A DNA stretch of 64,000 nt from Liquidambar formosana. Lineage: Eukaryota; Streptophyta; Magnoliopsida; Saxifragales; Altingiaceae. Within the stretch, counting starts at the first letter, position 1. Each line of letters starts with the position of its first letter. The notes beneath the pieces were generated by a model. That model ran no database searches, had not been told where the DNA came from, and worked only from the letters and a program-made list of their open reading frames with translations. The stretch lies in contig CM077820.1 in NCBI GenBank assembly GCA_039720395.1, positions 15,933,661 to 15,997,660 of the forward strand, written 5' to 3'. Both the position numbers and the translations under genes were made by a program. Shown piece by piece: positions 25,256 through 36,480 of this stretch.

Positions 25256-26869
25256 AACGCTTGGAAAGGTAAGCAGATGTGATTTTATAATTATTAAGCA
25301 TCTTGATTATATTGGAAAAAAGATCCTCAATAAGATGACTTTTTAACTATTTATTAATTTATTTTGTTTGGTGATTGGGGAAGGTTTGGATGTCCTATTG
25401 AAATGAAATCATTCCATTGCATTTAACATTGAAGTGAGTCCCTGCTGCTTTTTGTAGAGTTTGGAATAGGTGCATTTTGTTTGCTCATATCATTTAGGAT
25501 TACATGAAATGTTCTGTTAATAATTCACAATTATTTGGGGTAATCCTTCATAATACCCAACACATGGAAAATATGGCACATGGTTGTTCAAAAAGCAGGA
25601 CATCCGACTAAATTAGCACTAACTACTCATTGATCTCATGATATGTCATGATGTGGATACTTGCATAAAATATATTTACATATATCCTATTTTGTAATTA
25701 CACTATCATGTGCTATGTTTTTATTAAATATCATGTGCTTGTGTTTGAACTTTTATCGGCCAGTGCTTAAATCACATTCCTGACCAGTTTACTGAACAAA
25801 ATCAACGTAAGTTTTCTTATAGACCTTGTGTTTTTTGAAAGCTTTTATATGTTTATTTTTCCATAATTTTCAGAGAAGGGCTTGTAGAGGGATACGATGG
25901 GGACATTGCTTCTGCAAGTGCCCTCGAAACTTTTGGAGGAGGGCATATGATCCTATTTCTGTTGCTTTTGGAGGTATGAATTCAAAATAAAAAATAATAT
26001 TATTTTGAGTAATGCTATCATTGTGGCAATTTGGAGGAATGTTATTCAATTTATGAGATTAATTCTGATACCTGGATCTTAAAGTGGGTATGTTTGTTTC
26101 TTTCCTTTTTTTTCTTTCTCTTGTCTTTGTCTTATTGTTATTATTATTATTATTGGATGGTTCCTTATGCCATTCTGTCAGTATGGAATTCTTTGCTTCG
26201 GAAAGGTGAGGGCCTTCTTAAACTGCCTTGTCATGTTAACTTGGGGTGGATGGGAGCTTGGTGACGTATTTTAAATTATGCTTTTATTGTTGCACTTTGT
26301 AATATTGAAAATTTCCCACTATTTGGAAACCATGGCTGTCTAAATTGTTTGGGCAATTCTTCACCCTTTTAATCTGAGTTAGAAAACCACCAGAAGGGAA
26401 TAACTGGGTCATGCTGAATTTGGACTGTTTAGTCCTATTGTCTACATGGAATATGAGATTGTTTTGTACAGATATATGTGTGTGTGCACGTGTACATGCA
26501 TATGCTAATTGTTTTATGAAGTTAGGGGTAAACAAGTGGAGCATAGCCAAGGCAAGTAGAGGGTTGATGGGGCTTGTTTCAGTGCATGGAAGCACGTTTA
26601 TGCTTTGGTCAATCTTGGGCTGATTTTAACAAGCCTAGCTCTAGTCACAGACCTGGCTTGGTTATCTATTTGATTAGGATCTCATTTAAAATTCATTTTA
26701 GGAGGATCTTAATTATTTATTTATTTTTATTTTTTTTTTGGGGATAAGAGGTAGATTCCTACTTTGAATATTTGCTTCATCGGTTTTCAAGGATTATTAA
26801 CTCATCTGAATCTTATTGTGTAGAATCTAACAAAGGATTATTTTGTAGAATATCTATTAATAAATTTGA

Positions 26870-27050
26870 CCAATATGCGCAATAAATCGAGTTGATCATA
26901 AGTGAGCCAAGTTTATAGCTTCTCGATCTTTGATCATTTAGTAATTAAACTCAAGTCATAGGCTTGAGCTCGGCATGTTTAGGTTGGTGAATGATCTTGA
27001 ATTATAGAACAAACTTTTGACAAGCAGAGCTCCAGTTGATTGGTTCTTTT
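26870..27050. repeat. Dispersed 'GAGCTTGAGCTCGGC' repeat, fragment 1
   Basis: Contains repeated AAGTGAGCCAAG, CTCAAGTCATAGGCTTGAGC and similar words. Related word patterns recur at 28215-28345 and 56370-56600. It is a non-coding dispersed repeat with undefined ends. Confidence 0.4.
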
Positions 27051-27799
27051 AACTGCCTATAGTCACATTCTATTTGTCTTGCGGAATATTAAAGAACAGT
27101 GCTTTTCCTTTGACTATAAATTTTATCAGGTTTGGTATTAATTTTTAAAACCCCAAGTGGTATAATAGTTAGCTATATACTGTTAATGCTAAAATTATTT
27201 GTGTTTTTGTTCTTAGGCCATGTTATGATCAAATTTACAACTGCTTTGAGAGAAATTGGGACATATAAAGAAGTTCTTCGGTCACAGGTAGTGATTTTTT
27301 GCTTTTGTTACTCACAACTTCTAATGCGATTTCTATAAAATAACCTAATGTTGCTTGCTATAAGCATATTTAATTGATTGCACCAACCAGGCAACCATAA
27401 TTATTATTTGTGTGATAATGCTGAATTGATTTTTGATGCTATTTATCATCTGTACCTTTGGCCGTATTTCATGGTGTTTTTTTAGGTTAGCAGTTCATTA
27501 TCTTACTCCAGTGACTTATTTTCCTCCCAAAGAATTTCCTCCAATGCTAGGTTAACTGAGGAAAAACTCATGTTGATATGAGCTTCAAATCCATACCCAC
27601 TGGTTGAGAATAACAGAACTGGAATTTGGATTGCTGTGAAACCCTTGGACGGAAATGAGATCCTTGGACCGAAATGAGATCCCTAAATCCACGGTTTAGT
27701 AGTAAAAAATTGAAGGCCAATTTACCTACTCAAACAAACTTTGAGGGATTTCTGGTTAAATGGCATCAACACATTATATGTGGATTAAGGGTGCAGAAG

Positions 27800-28110
27800 C
27801 TAAGACACGTGATAATCATGGTTTCATATGCTTGTTTGGGCCCTCAACCTAATAGCTTAAGCTTTTAGGTTGGAAACTTAATATGGTATCAGAGCCCGTT
27901 GTTGTCGTTGTCCGTCTTAGGCCCGTTTTATTTGTGAGCTCGTCTTTGTTGTCCACATGACAGGCCCTTTTTTGTTGTGCTAAGCTTGCATGTTAGAGGG
28001 GGAGTATTGGAAAGTCTCACATCATCTAAATATTAAGTTGGATATGGCATCATATACCTATTTGGGCCCTCCACCTAATAACTTAGACTTTTGGGTTGGA
28101 AACTTAACAA
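27800..28110 (+). mobile_element. TRIM-like miniature LTR retroelement
   Basis: Two flanking copies of a short terminal repeat share TTTGGGCCCTC, ACCTAATA and GGTTGGAAACTTAA (ends at about 27880 and 28109). Directly after the first is TGGTATCAGAGCC (27884-27896), the complement of the initiator-Met tRNA 3' end used as primer-binding site. Just before the second is a purine tract AGAGGGGGAG (27995-28004). Order, spacing and lack of any coding sequence fit a terminal-repeat retrotransposon in miniature. The 5' repeat is the more degraded of the two. Confidence 0.65.
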
Positions 28111-28214
28111 ATTGGAAAAGTAATGGGCAAATTTTAAATTAACAGTCTCTCTCTTCCTCTTTGAATCACAGTTGAGTACAACATTTCCAACCATTTAGTG
28201 CTGTTAAATGAACC

Positions 28215-28345
28215 TAGTTGCTCATAAGCAGCTCGGCCAGTTTACAGCTCATTTTTTTCTTTTGAGCCAACCTCAAGTGTGGTTTTGAAGCTCTGCTGCA
28301 GAATGAGCTGAGCTCAAACACCACATGGCTCAGCTTGGAAGAGTT
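28215..28345. repeat. Dispersed 'GAGCTTGAGCTCGGC' repeat, fragment 2
   Basis: Contains GAGCTGAGCTCAAACACCAC and GGCTCAGCTTGG, matching GAGCCAAGCTCAAATACCAC and GCTCATCTTGG at 56558-56592. Confidence 0.45.
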
Positions 28346-29359
28346 TGTGAAATCAGCTTACACTTAATGGTATAGGTTCCACTTACAATGGCATGAGGTG
28401 TTTTAGTAGATAATAACATTTTTGGTGGCAAATAATTTCCCTTCAAAACATCACTTTGTCATTGAAATTTCAGTCAACAATAAAAGCTGCATTCCTTTTT
28501 AATTTATACCATATGTCATTCCAACAAAACCACCTGCTTCTTACAAAGCCCTGCATTTTTAGAAGCAAGAACGCTTCTCATTCGCTGTGGTTCTTTTAAA
28601 ACTTGAGCTATCTGAATTCTGAAAGCATATTTGGCTGATCTTGAAGAATGTCAAAGCTTGAGTCCAAGCTCAAGTTGAGCTTGAACAAAACTAAGGTCAA
28701 CCGAATCAAGATTGTATTGGTCAAATATTAAGCTTGGTTCGTTCCACCCTTACATGCATTATGGGTGGGGAAAGATTCAGTTAGAAGCAGAGACATTTCC
28801 TCTTGTAGTGTTACCAACATTCTTCTTTAAAGTGACTCCTTCAGCGTTTTTAATTGGGTAATAGAGCTGCTCAATGATATAGGAGTTACTTTTATCCTCA
28901 TTTGAGTCTGGTCCTCTTGGGTTGCTATGTATCTGCATTCTCCTGGTCCTTTGTTTATTTTTCATTGGTATTCTGTATTGAAATATACATTTTGTTCTTC
29001 TTGTATCCTTATTATTTATTAATATTTGTTCATCTTATGAAAAAAATGTTTGTCAGTTGTTGGATAATTGTGTATGCTTTTCTAATATTTGACTTCCAGT
29101 ATATTCACTGCAGAATGACATAAACCCAATACCCTTTTTTTCTTAGCACAATGCGTAGTGATACCTTATTTGTCTTTGACTATTTGTTTTGAGTTTTCTT
29201 CTAACTGATTCTCTGGCTGATTCCCTATGCTGACGTTCTGCAATTGGCTTCCTCAGGTGGAGCACTTGCTAAATGATAGGTTGCTAAGCTTTGTCAATGT
29301 TGACGCACATGATGTAAAGGCAGGTACTATGTATTGCTAACACATGACATGTTTTATTT

Positions 29360-30000
29360 GCGTGAGAATCATGTTTGTGCCAGCTGAACATTGTGTAGCT
29401 GCCCCGTCATTTTGTACAGCATGGAATGCATCGTATCAATATGAAATAGAGATTCGTACTTCAATTGATATATTTTATGTAAATAGGAAGCCACCATGTT
29501 CTCACAACTTCCTGAATCAATCAATACCATGCACTTTTTACCATAGGCGGTGCAAAAAGTATGGAAAATGTTAGTTCGTAGCCCATGCATTGTCTTCTTC
29601 TTGGGACTTTAGGAGCTGCCAAGATTCTTCTTATGACAAGACTTTCGGCCTCATTATCAGGCTCACAAACTTCTTGAATGGCATCACCATCTCCTTCGAT
29701 GTCATACTGTCATAGATCACTTCCTCTTCTTCGCTTGAAAAAGCGCTCTATCTTCGGATATTCATCAAAGTTTTCTTCTCCGTTGGGCTCTTCTGGAATG
29801 TTGAATGGTGGTTGTCTAACAGAATCTCCCGAGTTGTGTAAAGTTTGTGGTGGTAATCGGCGTAAGACTTTCTCCATCATTCGTTGTAGCCTTGTAGGTT
29901 CCCATATGATTGCCTTAGCTTTTCAAGTTCAAGTTCTTTATGCTGATGAACATCTGTCCACCACGATTTTCACATCTTCTTGCCATTAAAAGAAACGTCA
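29360..30000 (-). mobile_element. Ty3/gypsy retrotransposon remnant (gag and protease pieces)
   Basis: On the minus strand the frame ending near 29369 (29369-29590) contains NIFHTFCTAYGKKCMVLIDS followed by GSCENMV, the retropepsin active-site region of plant Ty3/gypsy polyproteins. Upstream on the same strand (about 29990 down to 29640) are gag-like but stop-broken stretches rich in Gln, Glu and Arg. The close spacing implies that most of gag was lost, and no reverse transcriptase or integrase is seen here. It is a dead fragment inserted just beyond the last AGD exon. Confidence 0.65.
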
Positions 30001-30313
30001 AAGATTTTCGAATGTAGCAAACAACACTGTCAACAGGAATAGCCTCCGGTATTTTTCCAATAACATTTTGTAGAAGACTCGAAACAATAAGCCGCTTTTT
30101 GCATTAGAAACTAGACTCAAAGGGCTTTGAAATGATATAAGACACTCCACATGTAACTATGGGAGCAGAATCAGTTTGAGCTGCGAAAAATGGTTATATT
30201 TTGCATCTGCAATGGAAAATTTGGAACACAACAGCAGCAGTGCAATGGAAAATTTGAAATAAAATGGATACTTGGGAATCACTCACAAGGGGCAATGGAT
30301 TTTCCTTTTTTAC

Positions 30314-30344
<31 letters not shown>

Positions 30345-31200
30345 CGGGTATAATGAGAGGGGTTCGAATATTAACCTATCTTATTCTTACTTTTTTCCCA
30401 CCAATCTTCACCACCAAGCTAACCCGAGTGGCTTGGGGCAATGGAAATTCAACATTGCTAATCGCGAAATCATTCAAACGCAACCAAGTCAAAAGCTTTG
30501 ATTAACGAAGGAATCACTCCACTCCAAAGCAAGGAAAACTTTCAAAATGTTTTTTTAAAACTCAAAATTAGCATAGTGTAGCTTTGTTTCATTTCTTATT
30601 AAATTTATAGGAATTGCAAGTGATACCTCATTATAAAGTTACTATTAAATACTGGGTACTCCCAAAGCAAGACCACTACTTCCTAGCTAGTCAAAGTTCA
30701 TTTTCAAGACTCAAATCAATCAAACACCACTTAATAAAATTACCAACTACGATTACATTAAATACTTAGCAACAAGCATTGACCAATTTAAAAATAAGTC
30801 TAGATTTGCCATATACACTTAATTTAGTTACATGCCGACTTCTGCGGTTGCATCCAAAAGTGTTTGGTAATGTCTTGTCAAGGCGTTTTGGTCGTTGGCA
30901 TGCTTGTTTCGATAAGAAAAATCCTAAAAAAATTCTTTTTTTCTTTTTTTTTTTTTTGACCTTTTTGTCCAACTTATGTAGCAATTACCAAGTAAAAAAA
31001 CAAAGAAACTGATGTAGCAGTTGCCACGTGAGCACATCATTTAGTCCATGCGCCCTGTGGCTTGTAAAAAAAATGAGTTTAATTAGATTATTAGACCATT
31101 TGATTTATTCAAATAGTTGAATCATTTGAACAAAAAAATACAGGTTCAACAATGTCTAGGACCAAAAGTATGATATTTAGATTATTTAGTCATTATATAT
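30000..31200. other. Gene-free spacer
   Basis: AT-rich, with T runs at 30319-30344 and 30940-30957 and a short repeated phrase (CAATGGAAAATTTG at 30209 and 30242). No conserved protein or RNA gene is visible. Confidence 0.5.
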
Positions 31201-31206
31201 ATATTT

Positions 31207-31400
31207 TATAACAAGGGTGTCTGAGGTTTTGGTCCTCACTAATCCTTTGACCACATATAATCTGATCTCCACTAATTCCTTGAACACATACAATCCTCTC
31301 CTCTCGTATGTAGTGGACAATTACCAAATCCTTCCCCGAAAGGGATCAGACATTTTCGAAGAGATTTCAAATAGCTTGACTTATGCCTTCTAAAGGGTTT
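31207..31400. repeat. Dispersed repeat sharing AACAAGGGTGTC
   Basis: Starts TAACAAGGGTGTCTGAG, then CACTAATCCTTTGACCACAT and AATCCTCTCCTC. The same order of words appears at 54340-54500. Element class not determined. Confidence 0.5.
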
Positions 31401-31459
31401 ATCAACACTCAGTTTTCCATCAGGCTAACCCTTATTGTGTTACAATGATTCTCTGAAAA

Positions 31460-32250
31460 CATAGTTGTGAATTGGACCTAATAGCAAGCTCTATTTTTAT
31501 ATAACCACACCATGTCACAAAATGCTGCTGACAATACGTGACGGCACCCTTCCTGACTGGAGCAAAGCAGTTCCTATATTTTCAACATCTTTTCCATTAA
31601 CAGGGTGAAATGTTTTTGGCATGGAGTTGAACATGTACTTGTCCAGATTGCTGGATTTATATTCCAATTTGGACTAGGTCGAAACTATTAAAACTATTCA
31701 GTCTGGTCTTCCTAGAATTCCACCAAAAAGCTTCAGCAAAATCGATTTATGGAAAATTACTAAAACGGCCTACCAACCTTTTTATATTTTCTCATTTTTC
31801 AGCACATTTCCAATCTTTTTTTACAGATCTTCTTTTCTCTGCGCTTTGTTCTCACCTGCATTTGGCAGACTCACCACAACTTGTATAACATATACCCTTC
31901 TTTTCTTTTTTTTCGGTGACATTCTATTGATCCTAACCTAAACCCTCCTATTTATCAACAAATAAAAGTATCAATGGTTTTCCATAACCTTGAACCAGAG
32001 ATTACTCACTCAGTAAGTGAAAAGAAAACTGCTAAATTATCATGCCATTGGCAACTTGTATAACATATACTTGGTACTCTACTCATAAATTATGGGAAAT
32101 ATATTAATAGCTTTAGAGCTCTCAATTTTTAGAAGTCTATTTGTGCTTACAGGGGGTCCTATCTTCCATGGCCAATGCTTGCACTAGATTTGCTCCTAGG
32201 AAATCCTTTCACATATCTTCGTCATTGTCACGGGGATTGATACTAGTACA
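31460..32250 (+). pseudogene. Derlin copy C fragment: intron 5 end and exon 6 start
   Basis: Sequence from about 31460 follows Derlin intron 5 of copy A (about 9010-9460): shared phrases include GAATTGGACCTAAT, CATTAACAGG and CAGATTGCTG. After TTGTGCTTACAG an exon 6-like stretch starts at 32153 and continues to about 32240 (CTATCTTCC, GGAAATCCTTT). It has several substitutions, then loses similarity. No other Derlin exons surround it. This places a third Derlin-derived fragment beyond the PPR and AGD loci. Confidence 0.7.
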
Positions 32251-32883
32251 TTACCATTCAAGAATTCCTAGAGTTAGGCCTTTTTGGTTATTGGGTTTGA
32301 GTTAATTTTATGAATTCTCATATCCCTTTTGAGCTATATCGGATACATATAAATTTTCTTATTGCGTATTATGTGTTTTAGGGGAAAAAAACAAAGAAAG
32401 AAAAAACAAATTCTTCGTAAGCAGTGGAGTTGTGGACCAATGTGATTATCTTCCCTATGACAACGATACAATAGGGGAGAAAAAAAATACAGAATTCCAT
32501 ATGTTGACGTGGGGAAGACTTTTCGATTTTATCCGAAGTACTTCTAAAAGATGATTAGGTAGGAGTGATAAAAAGGACAATAATTTAAGACGTAGCCTAG
32601 TAGTTGGGGGGCCTACCTTGTATCAATTGGCTTGTCTCTGACTTGGGCCCAAAGTTTCTTGTCTAGGGAAGGCGAAAGAAAACGATCGAAGGGTGTTTCC
32701 CTAGGAAATGAGACTCATCCTTAACCACCAATTGATTCAAAAGTCTACAATGGAGTGCTTGGAATTAAGTGTCTTCTAGAATGCTATATCAAGATGGGAA
32801 ATGCTGATATCTCAGCAGTTTCATCCTAGTTCCACTTTCTTTCCTTCCTTCCTCCTTGTGTGTTTTTTTTTTTTTTTTCCTCG

Positions 32884-33101
32884 AGTACTAGATATTGACT
32901 CTAACCTAGAACTTGTTAGATACAAAAATTATGAAACACGTTGATAAAAATAAGAACATACAAGAAAAATATATTTACGTAATTTATATGGAAGTACTAG
33001 ATATTGACTCTAACCTAGAACTTGTTAGATACAAAAATTATGAAACACGTTGATAAAAATAAGAACATACAAGAAAAATATATTTACGTAATTTATATGG
33101 A
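32884..33101. repeat. Perfect 109-bp tandem duplication
   Basis: Unit 1 is 32884-32992 and unit 2 is 32993-33101, both starting AGTACTAGATATTGACTC and ending TTATATGGA. I see no difference between them, so the duplication is very recent or an assembly artefact. The following sequence (AACAAACTCTACCTACGTCT) resembles LTR sequence such as that at 48220-48260. Confidence 0.85.
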
Positions 33102-33420
33102 ACAAACTCTACCTACGTCTATAAAACTTTCACAATAATTTTAATGAAGATACAAAAGAAACAATCAATGAACCCATTGTTACATGTTACAAGTGTAAAA
33201 TTACCAAAATAATTACACTAAAAAATTTGAGGGTTACACCCCAAACCCCCATTTACGTATAGGGTTGGCACCAACCCCTGTAAACCCTAGTCAACTTAGC
33301 TCGGAGTTAGGTTGTGCCTTTGATTCCTACCTCGTAGACTAGGAGTAGTAGGTGGCTTTTCTTTGGAGACAGAGACTCTGCGACTGTTTGAATTTTATAT
33401 TTGATTTTTGCACACTACTT
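33100..33420. repeat. Possible LTR remnant
   Basis: CTCTACCTACGTCTATAAAA and nearby phrases are typical of plant LTRs and resemble CGCCTACGTCCACGG in the solo LTR at 48107-48653. Termini and target-site duplication were not found. Confidence 0.35.
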
Positions 33421-33619
33421 AGTCCATAAAATCCATCCCACTCTTTGGCCAGCTATAGTACGCGATGACAGGCTGCCCTTTGACCCCTTTTACCCTTCTA
33501 AGCTCGCAATTTGACTCATGTTTTTGGCATCCAAAGGCCATCTAAGCCAGGGGCATTTTGCATTTTGGCAACTCATACAATCATAAATCATAAATTTCGT
33601 TTGCAATCTATATATATAT

Positions 33620-33745
33620 ATTTATATAAGAATGACAATCAAGTGAACACGTGTTGATGAACTTATATCACCTCTTGTATTGGGAATTGTACATCATACA
33701 TTAATAAGTTACGGAGTACATTATGTTAATATATGAGTTAGATAT
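33620..33745. mobile_element. Degraded foldback MITE (ACACGTGTTGAT family), copy 1
   Basis: AACACGTGTTGATGAACTTA, then ATATCACC, TTGGGAATTGTAC and ACATTAATAAG follow the same order as copies at 34904-35063 and 55761-55941, with more substitutions. Confidence 0.45.
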
Positions 33746-33751
33746 ATATAT

Positions 33752-33944
33752 AGGGGTGTTCAAGTCAGCCAAATGATATACCACTATATCAACCCTTCAT
33801 CATCACACTGTCCATTTTCATTAATCAAGATCTAACAGGTCAAAAGGAAAACTCGTGAGTCATTAGATCGGCTTTAATGAAAATGGAAAGTGGGATGATG
33901 AGGGGGTGATATAGTGGTATATTAGCTGGGGCTAACCTGATTAT

Positions 33945-33945
<1 letters not shown>
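33752..33945. mobile_element. Foldback MITE with ~48-bp inverted arms
   Basis: The left arm, GATATACCACTATATCAACC... through CATTTTCATT (about 33767-33822), is complementary, with a few mismatches, to the right arm AATGAAAATGG... through GATATAGTGGTATATT (about 33878-33925). The outer ends also match loosely. The structure would form a long hairpin with a ~55-bp loop. It has no coding content. Confidence 0.7.
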
Positions 33946-33979
<34 letters not shown>

Positions 33980-33983
<4 letters not shown>

Positions 33984-34824
33984 GAAATTAGCGAAAAGTT
34001 TATTTTTATAGGACTTATAGAGGCATAAGTCTATAAAGCAAACTTTTGCAACCATAAGTTCACTTTTAAGTAAAATTAGTTTACTTTTGTAACCGTGGTA
34101 AATGCATAAAGCCAAGTTTACCCTTAAATGTTATTTTTTTGTTTTCAAATTTTAAAATGACATAACTTTTGATCTAGATATCGATTTCCAATAAAATTTA
34201 TATATTTGAAATCTATTCGTTGAGCTTTTCGAAACAAAACCCATGATAAAAATAAAATTATGTATAAAAAAAAATAGTTACATTGATTACATATTTACAT
34301 GTATCAGTTTTAAAATAAATAAACATGTAACTATTTTACTGTAAGTTCAATTTTGTACAATTTCCCATACAAAATTATTAAATTTATTAGATATAACTAT
34401 TAAATCAGTTAAATTGATGTGTTTGAAACTAAAAACTTGTAAAATTTAAATCTTTTGTGACTAAAATTCAATCAACATTGACTTAAAAGTAATTTTTTTC
34501 ATGTAACTATTTTTCTGTGGGTTCAGTACATATTTCAATTACAAGTAGATGTTTGCCCAGATTTAATTGATTTTTTTTTTTTTTTTTTTGGGAAAGATTA
34601 GGAAAAAGACTCATGATGAATATAAAATTATATATAAAAAATATTTTAAAAAATAGTTACATTGATTATATGTAACTTTCTAAGATAAACCTTTTGCTAC
34701 ATAATATAAAGGGATAATATCGTCTAAAAATATCTAAGAGGGACCTTTGGCTATATAAGATTCTATGATAGACTTATGGCTATACAAGTCTAACTTTATG
34801 GACTTGTGGCCAAAGTCCCCATAT
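33980..34824. mobile_element. Possible nested ~845-bp element between AT arrays
   Basis: The left end reads GGGGAAATTAGC with GGACTTATAGAGGCATAAGTC soon after in two adjoining words; the right end, reverse-complemented, reads GGGGACTTTGGCC with CATAAGTC words soon after. The ends therefore look inverted but imperfect. It is bracketed by TA microsatellites, and a ~30-bp stretch beginning GGTATATTAGCTGGGGC lies on both sides (33916 and 34846). No coding capacity is seen. Confidence 0.45.
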
Positions 34825-34903
34825 ATATATATATATATATATATATGGTATATTAGCTGGGGCTAACCTGATTATATACATATATATATATTTCCATCAA
34901 CAC

Positions 34904-35063
34904 GTGTTGATATAAATTATATCAGCACCATGCATTGGGGGTTGTACCCCTTGCATTGATTCAATGTATCCCACATCCCACTAATGCACAAAATATAACT
35001 CCCAATGCGGGTTTTGATATAAGTCATATTAGCACGTGCTTACCTGATCATCATCCTATCTAT
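34904..35063. mobile_element. Foldback MITE (ACACGTGTTGAT family), copy 2
   Basis: The left half CAACACGTGTTGATATAAAT, GTTGTACCCCTTGCATTGAT is the inverse of the right half AATGCGGGTTTTGATATAAG, CACGTGCT. The whole unit is the reverse complement of 55761-55941 with substitutions. TA-rich sequence borders both copies, the usual target preference of such MITEs. Confidence 0.7.
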
Positions 35064-36170
35064 ATATATATATATCATTAAGGGATTATAAAAATAAATA
35101 AATTATTTTAATCCCTAGCTGCGTTGCTGTGAAGGTAATCTATGTCTATTAATTGGCAGCAAGGTTTTACGTGAATATAGTATAGAAAATTGATGTAGCA
35201 CGTACAGTACATTAATTCAGAGCCTATATATATAAGAGCAAAAAATACATACGAAACAAATAACAATAAGACAATAGAAACAAAAGATCAAAATTTTTGC
35301 TGTATGAAAGCTCGATCTGTTGTGTTCCTATGTTATAATTAAAGAGTCTTTTCACTAAATCATGGATGATTTAGTATTGCATGTGAACATTCTTTCTTTC
35401 TACCTCTCACCTTGAAGCGATGTCTTGCAATGAAAATTTTAGATCAATGTGAATGAATGTAACTATGTAAGTATGGCATACGTGAAACTGATTCTTGTAA
35501 TTTTTTTTAATGAATGTAAGTTTCGCATTGAAAATTTTACTAAAGATACTCGTCCTTTTATATAACGAGCTAGAGGTTAATTGGTGATGCATGCAAGTGT
35601 ATGCGCATCCACAGTACCATAATTAAGCCTAGGAGAGGATCGATGGATAATTGGTGGATTAATTACTTGATTTGGGGTTCAAAATAGTATAAAGTTACTA
35701 TTTTGCCTTTTTAAAATTTTCAACTATAAAAGAATAATAGGGTTTTTTTTTTCTTTTTTTGTTGAAATTTTAGAGGAAAGAAATTATAAAAATATGGGTG
35801 AGAGACCAGCCTCCTCTACCCTTTATAATACCATGAGTAGTGATCCATGCAATGCATGGAAAATGTAGTTTTTTTTTAAATAAATTAAAAAAAAAAACAA
35901 TATTTATTATAATAAGCATTCGATAATTTTATTTATTTATTTTTTAGACCATATATACAATAAATATTAGATAATTATAAGAATTAAAATTGTAATGGAA
36001 ATGAATAATGGATAATGTATAATAATTTAAATTTGATGAAAATCCTTATTTGATTTAGAATTCTAAGTAAAATTAATTTCTTAAACCATTGCGAAAATGG
36101 CGTGTCAATCTTGAAGTAGAGTTACAAATGAGAGAGAAAACTAAAGAGGCATACAACTCGTGTGTATGTG
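35064..36170. other. AT-rich spacer, no gene
   Basis: Only short chance reading frames. A near-palindrome CCATGCAATGCATGG is at about 35845. A TATA-like string at 35224-35236 has no coding sequence downstream. Confidence 0.5.
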
Positions 36171-36480
36171 TATACATATGCTACCTATAAAAAGATGAAT
36201 GTAAGAAAAACTTTTGATTGACTAATATGTCCTTATTTTAATTTTTAAATACACAACTACCCACCCTTCTACATATATAGGAAATATAGCAGTATGGAAA
36301 CTATAATTCTAAAACACATACCTTAATATATTCTAAAACACATACCAAATATATAGGAATATGGAAACTATAATTTTAAAACACATACTTTAATATATTT
36401 TAAAACACATACCTTAATATATAAAACACAAACAGGAATTCAAAGGAAACGGAAACTACAATTCCTATATCTATACTACC
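36170..36480. repeat. Minisatellite-like ACACATACCTTAATATAT repeats
   Basis: Repeated words (TAAAACACATACCTTAATAT, ATATGGAAACTATAATT) occur several times between 36290 and 36430. The block is bordered by two Helitron-like 5' ends containing CTACCTATAAAA (36181, 36477). Confidence 0.6.

Larger units (their letters stand above)
25874..29323 (+). pseudogene. Partial AGD-type ARF-GAP gene: three BAR-domain exons only
   Basis: Three exons with good GT-AG borders encode part of the BAR domain of plant class I ARF-GAPs (AGD1-4/ACAP type), which bend membranes and stimulate ARF GTP hydrolysis during vesicle traffic. Exon a is 25874-25973 (EGLVEGYDGDIASASALETF), exon b 27217-27287 (VMIKFTTALREIGTYKEVL), exon c 29257-29323 (VEHLLNDRLLSFVNVDAHD). 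In exon a one base is missing near 25945 where GGHNDPISVAFG is expected, shifting the frame. I find neither the preceding exon with the conserved N-terminus nor the following BAR, PH, ArfGAP zinc-finger or ankyrin exons. This is a truncated duplicate, and the introns (1.2 and 2.0 kb) have filled with repeats. Confidence 0.8.

Noticed and set aside
35220..35400. Possible promoter with TATA-like string and leader
   Set aside because: No coding sequence follows within about 1 kb, and TA-rich strings are everywhere here.
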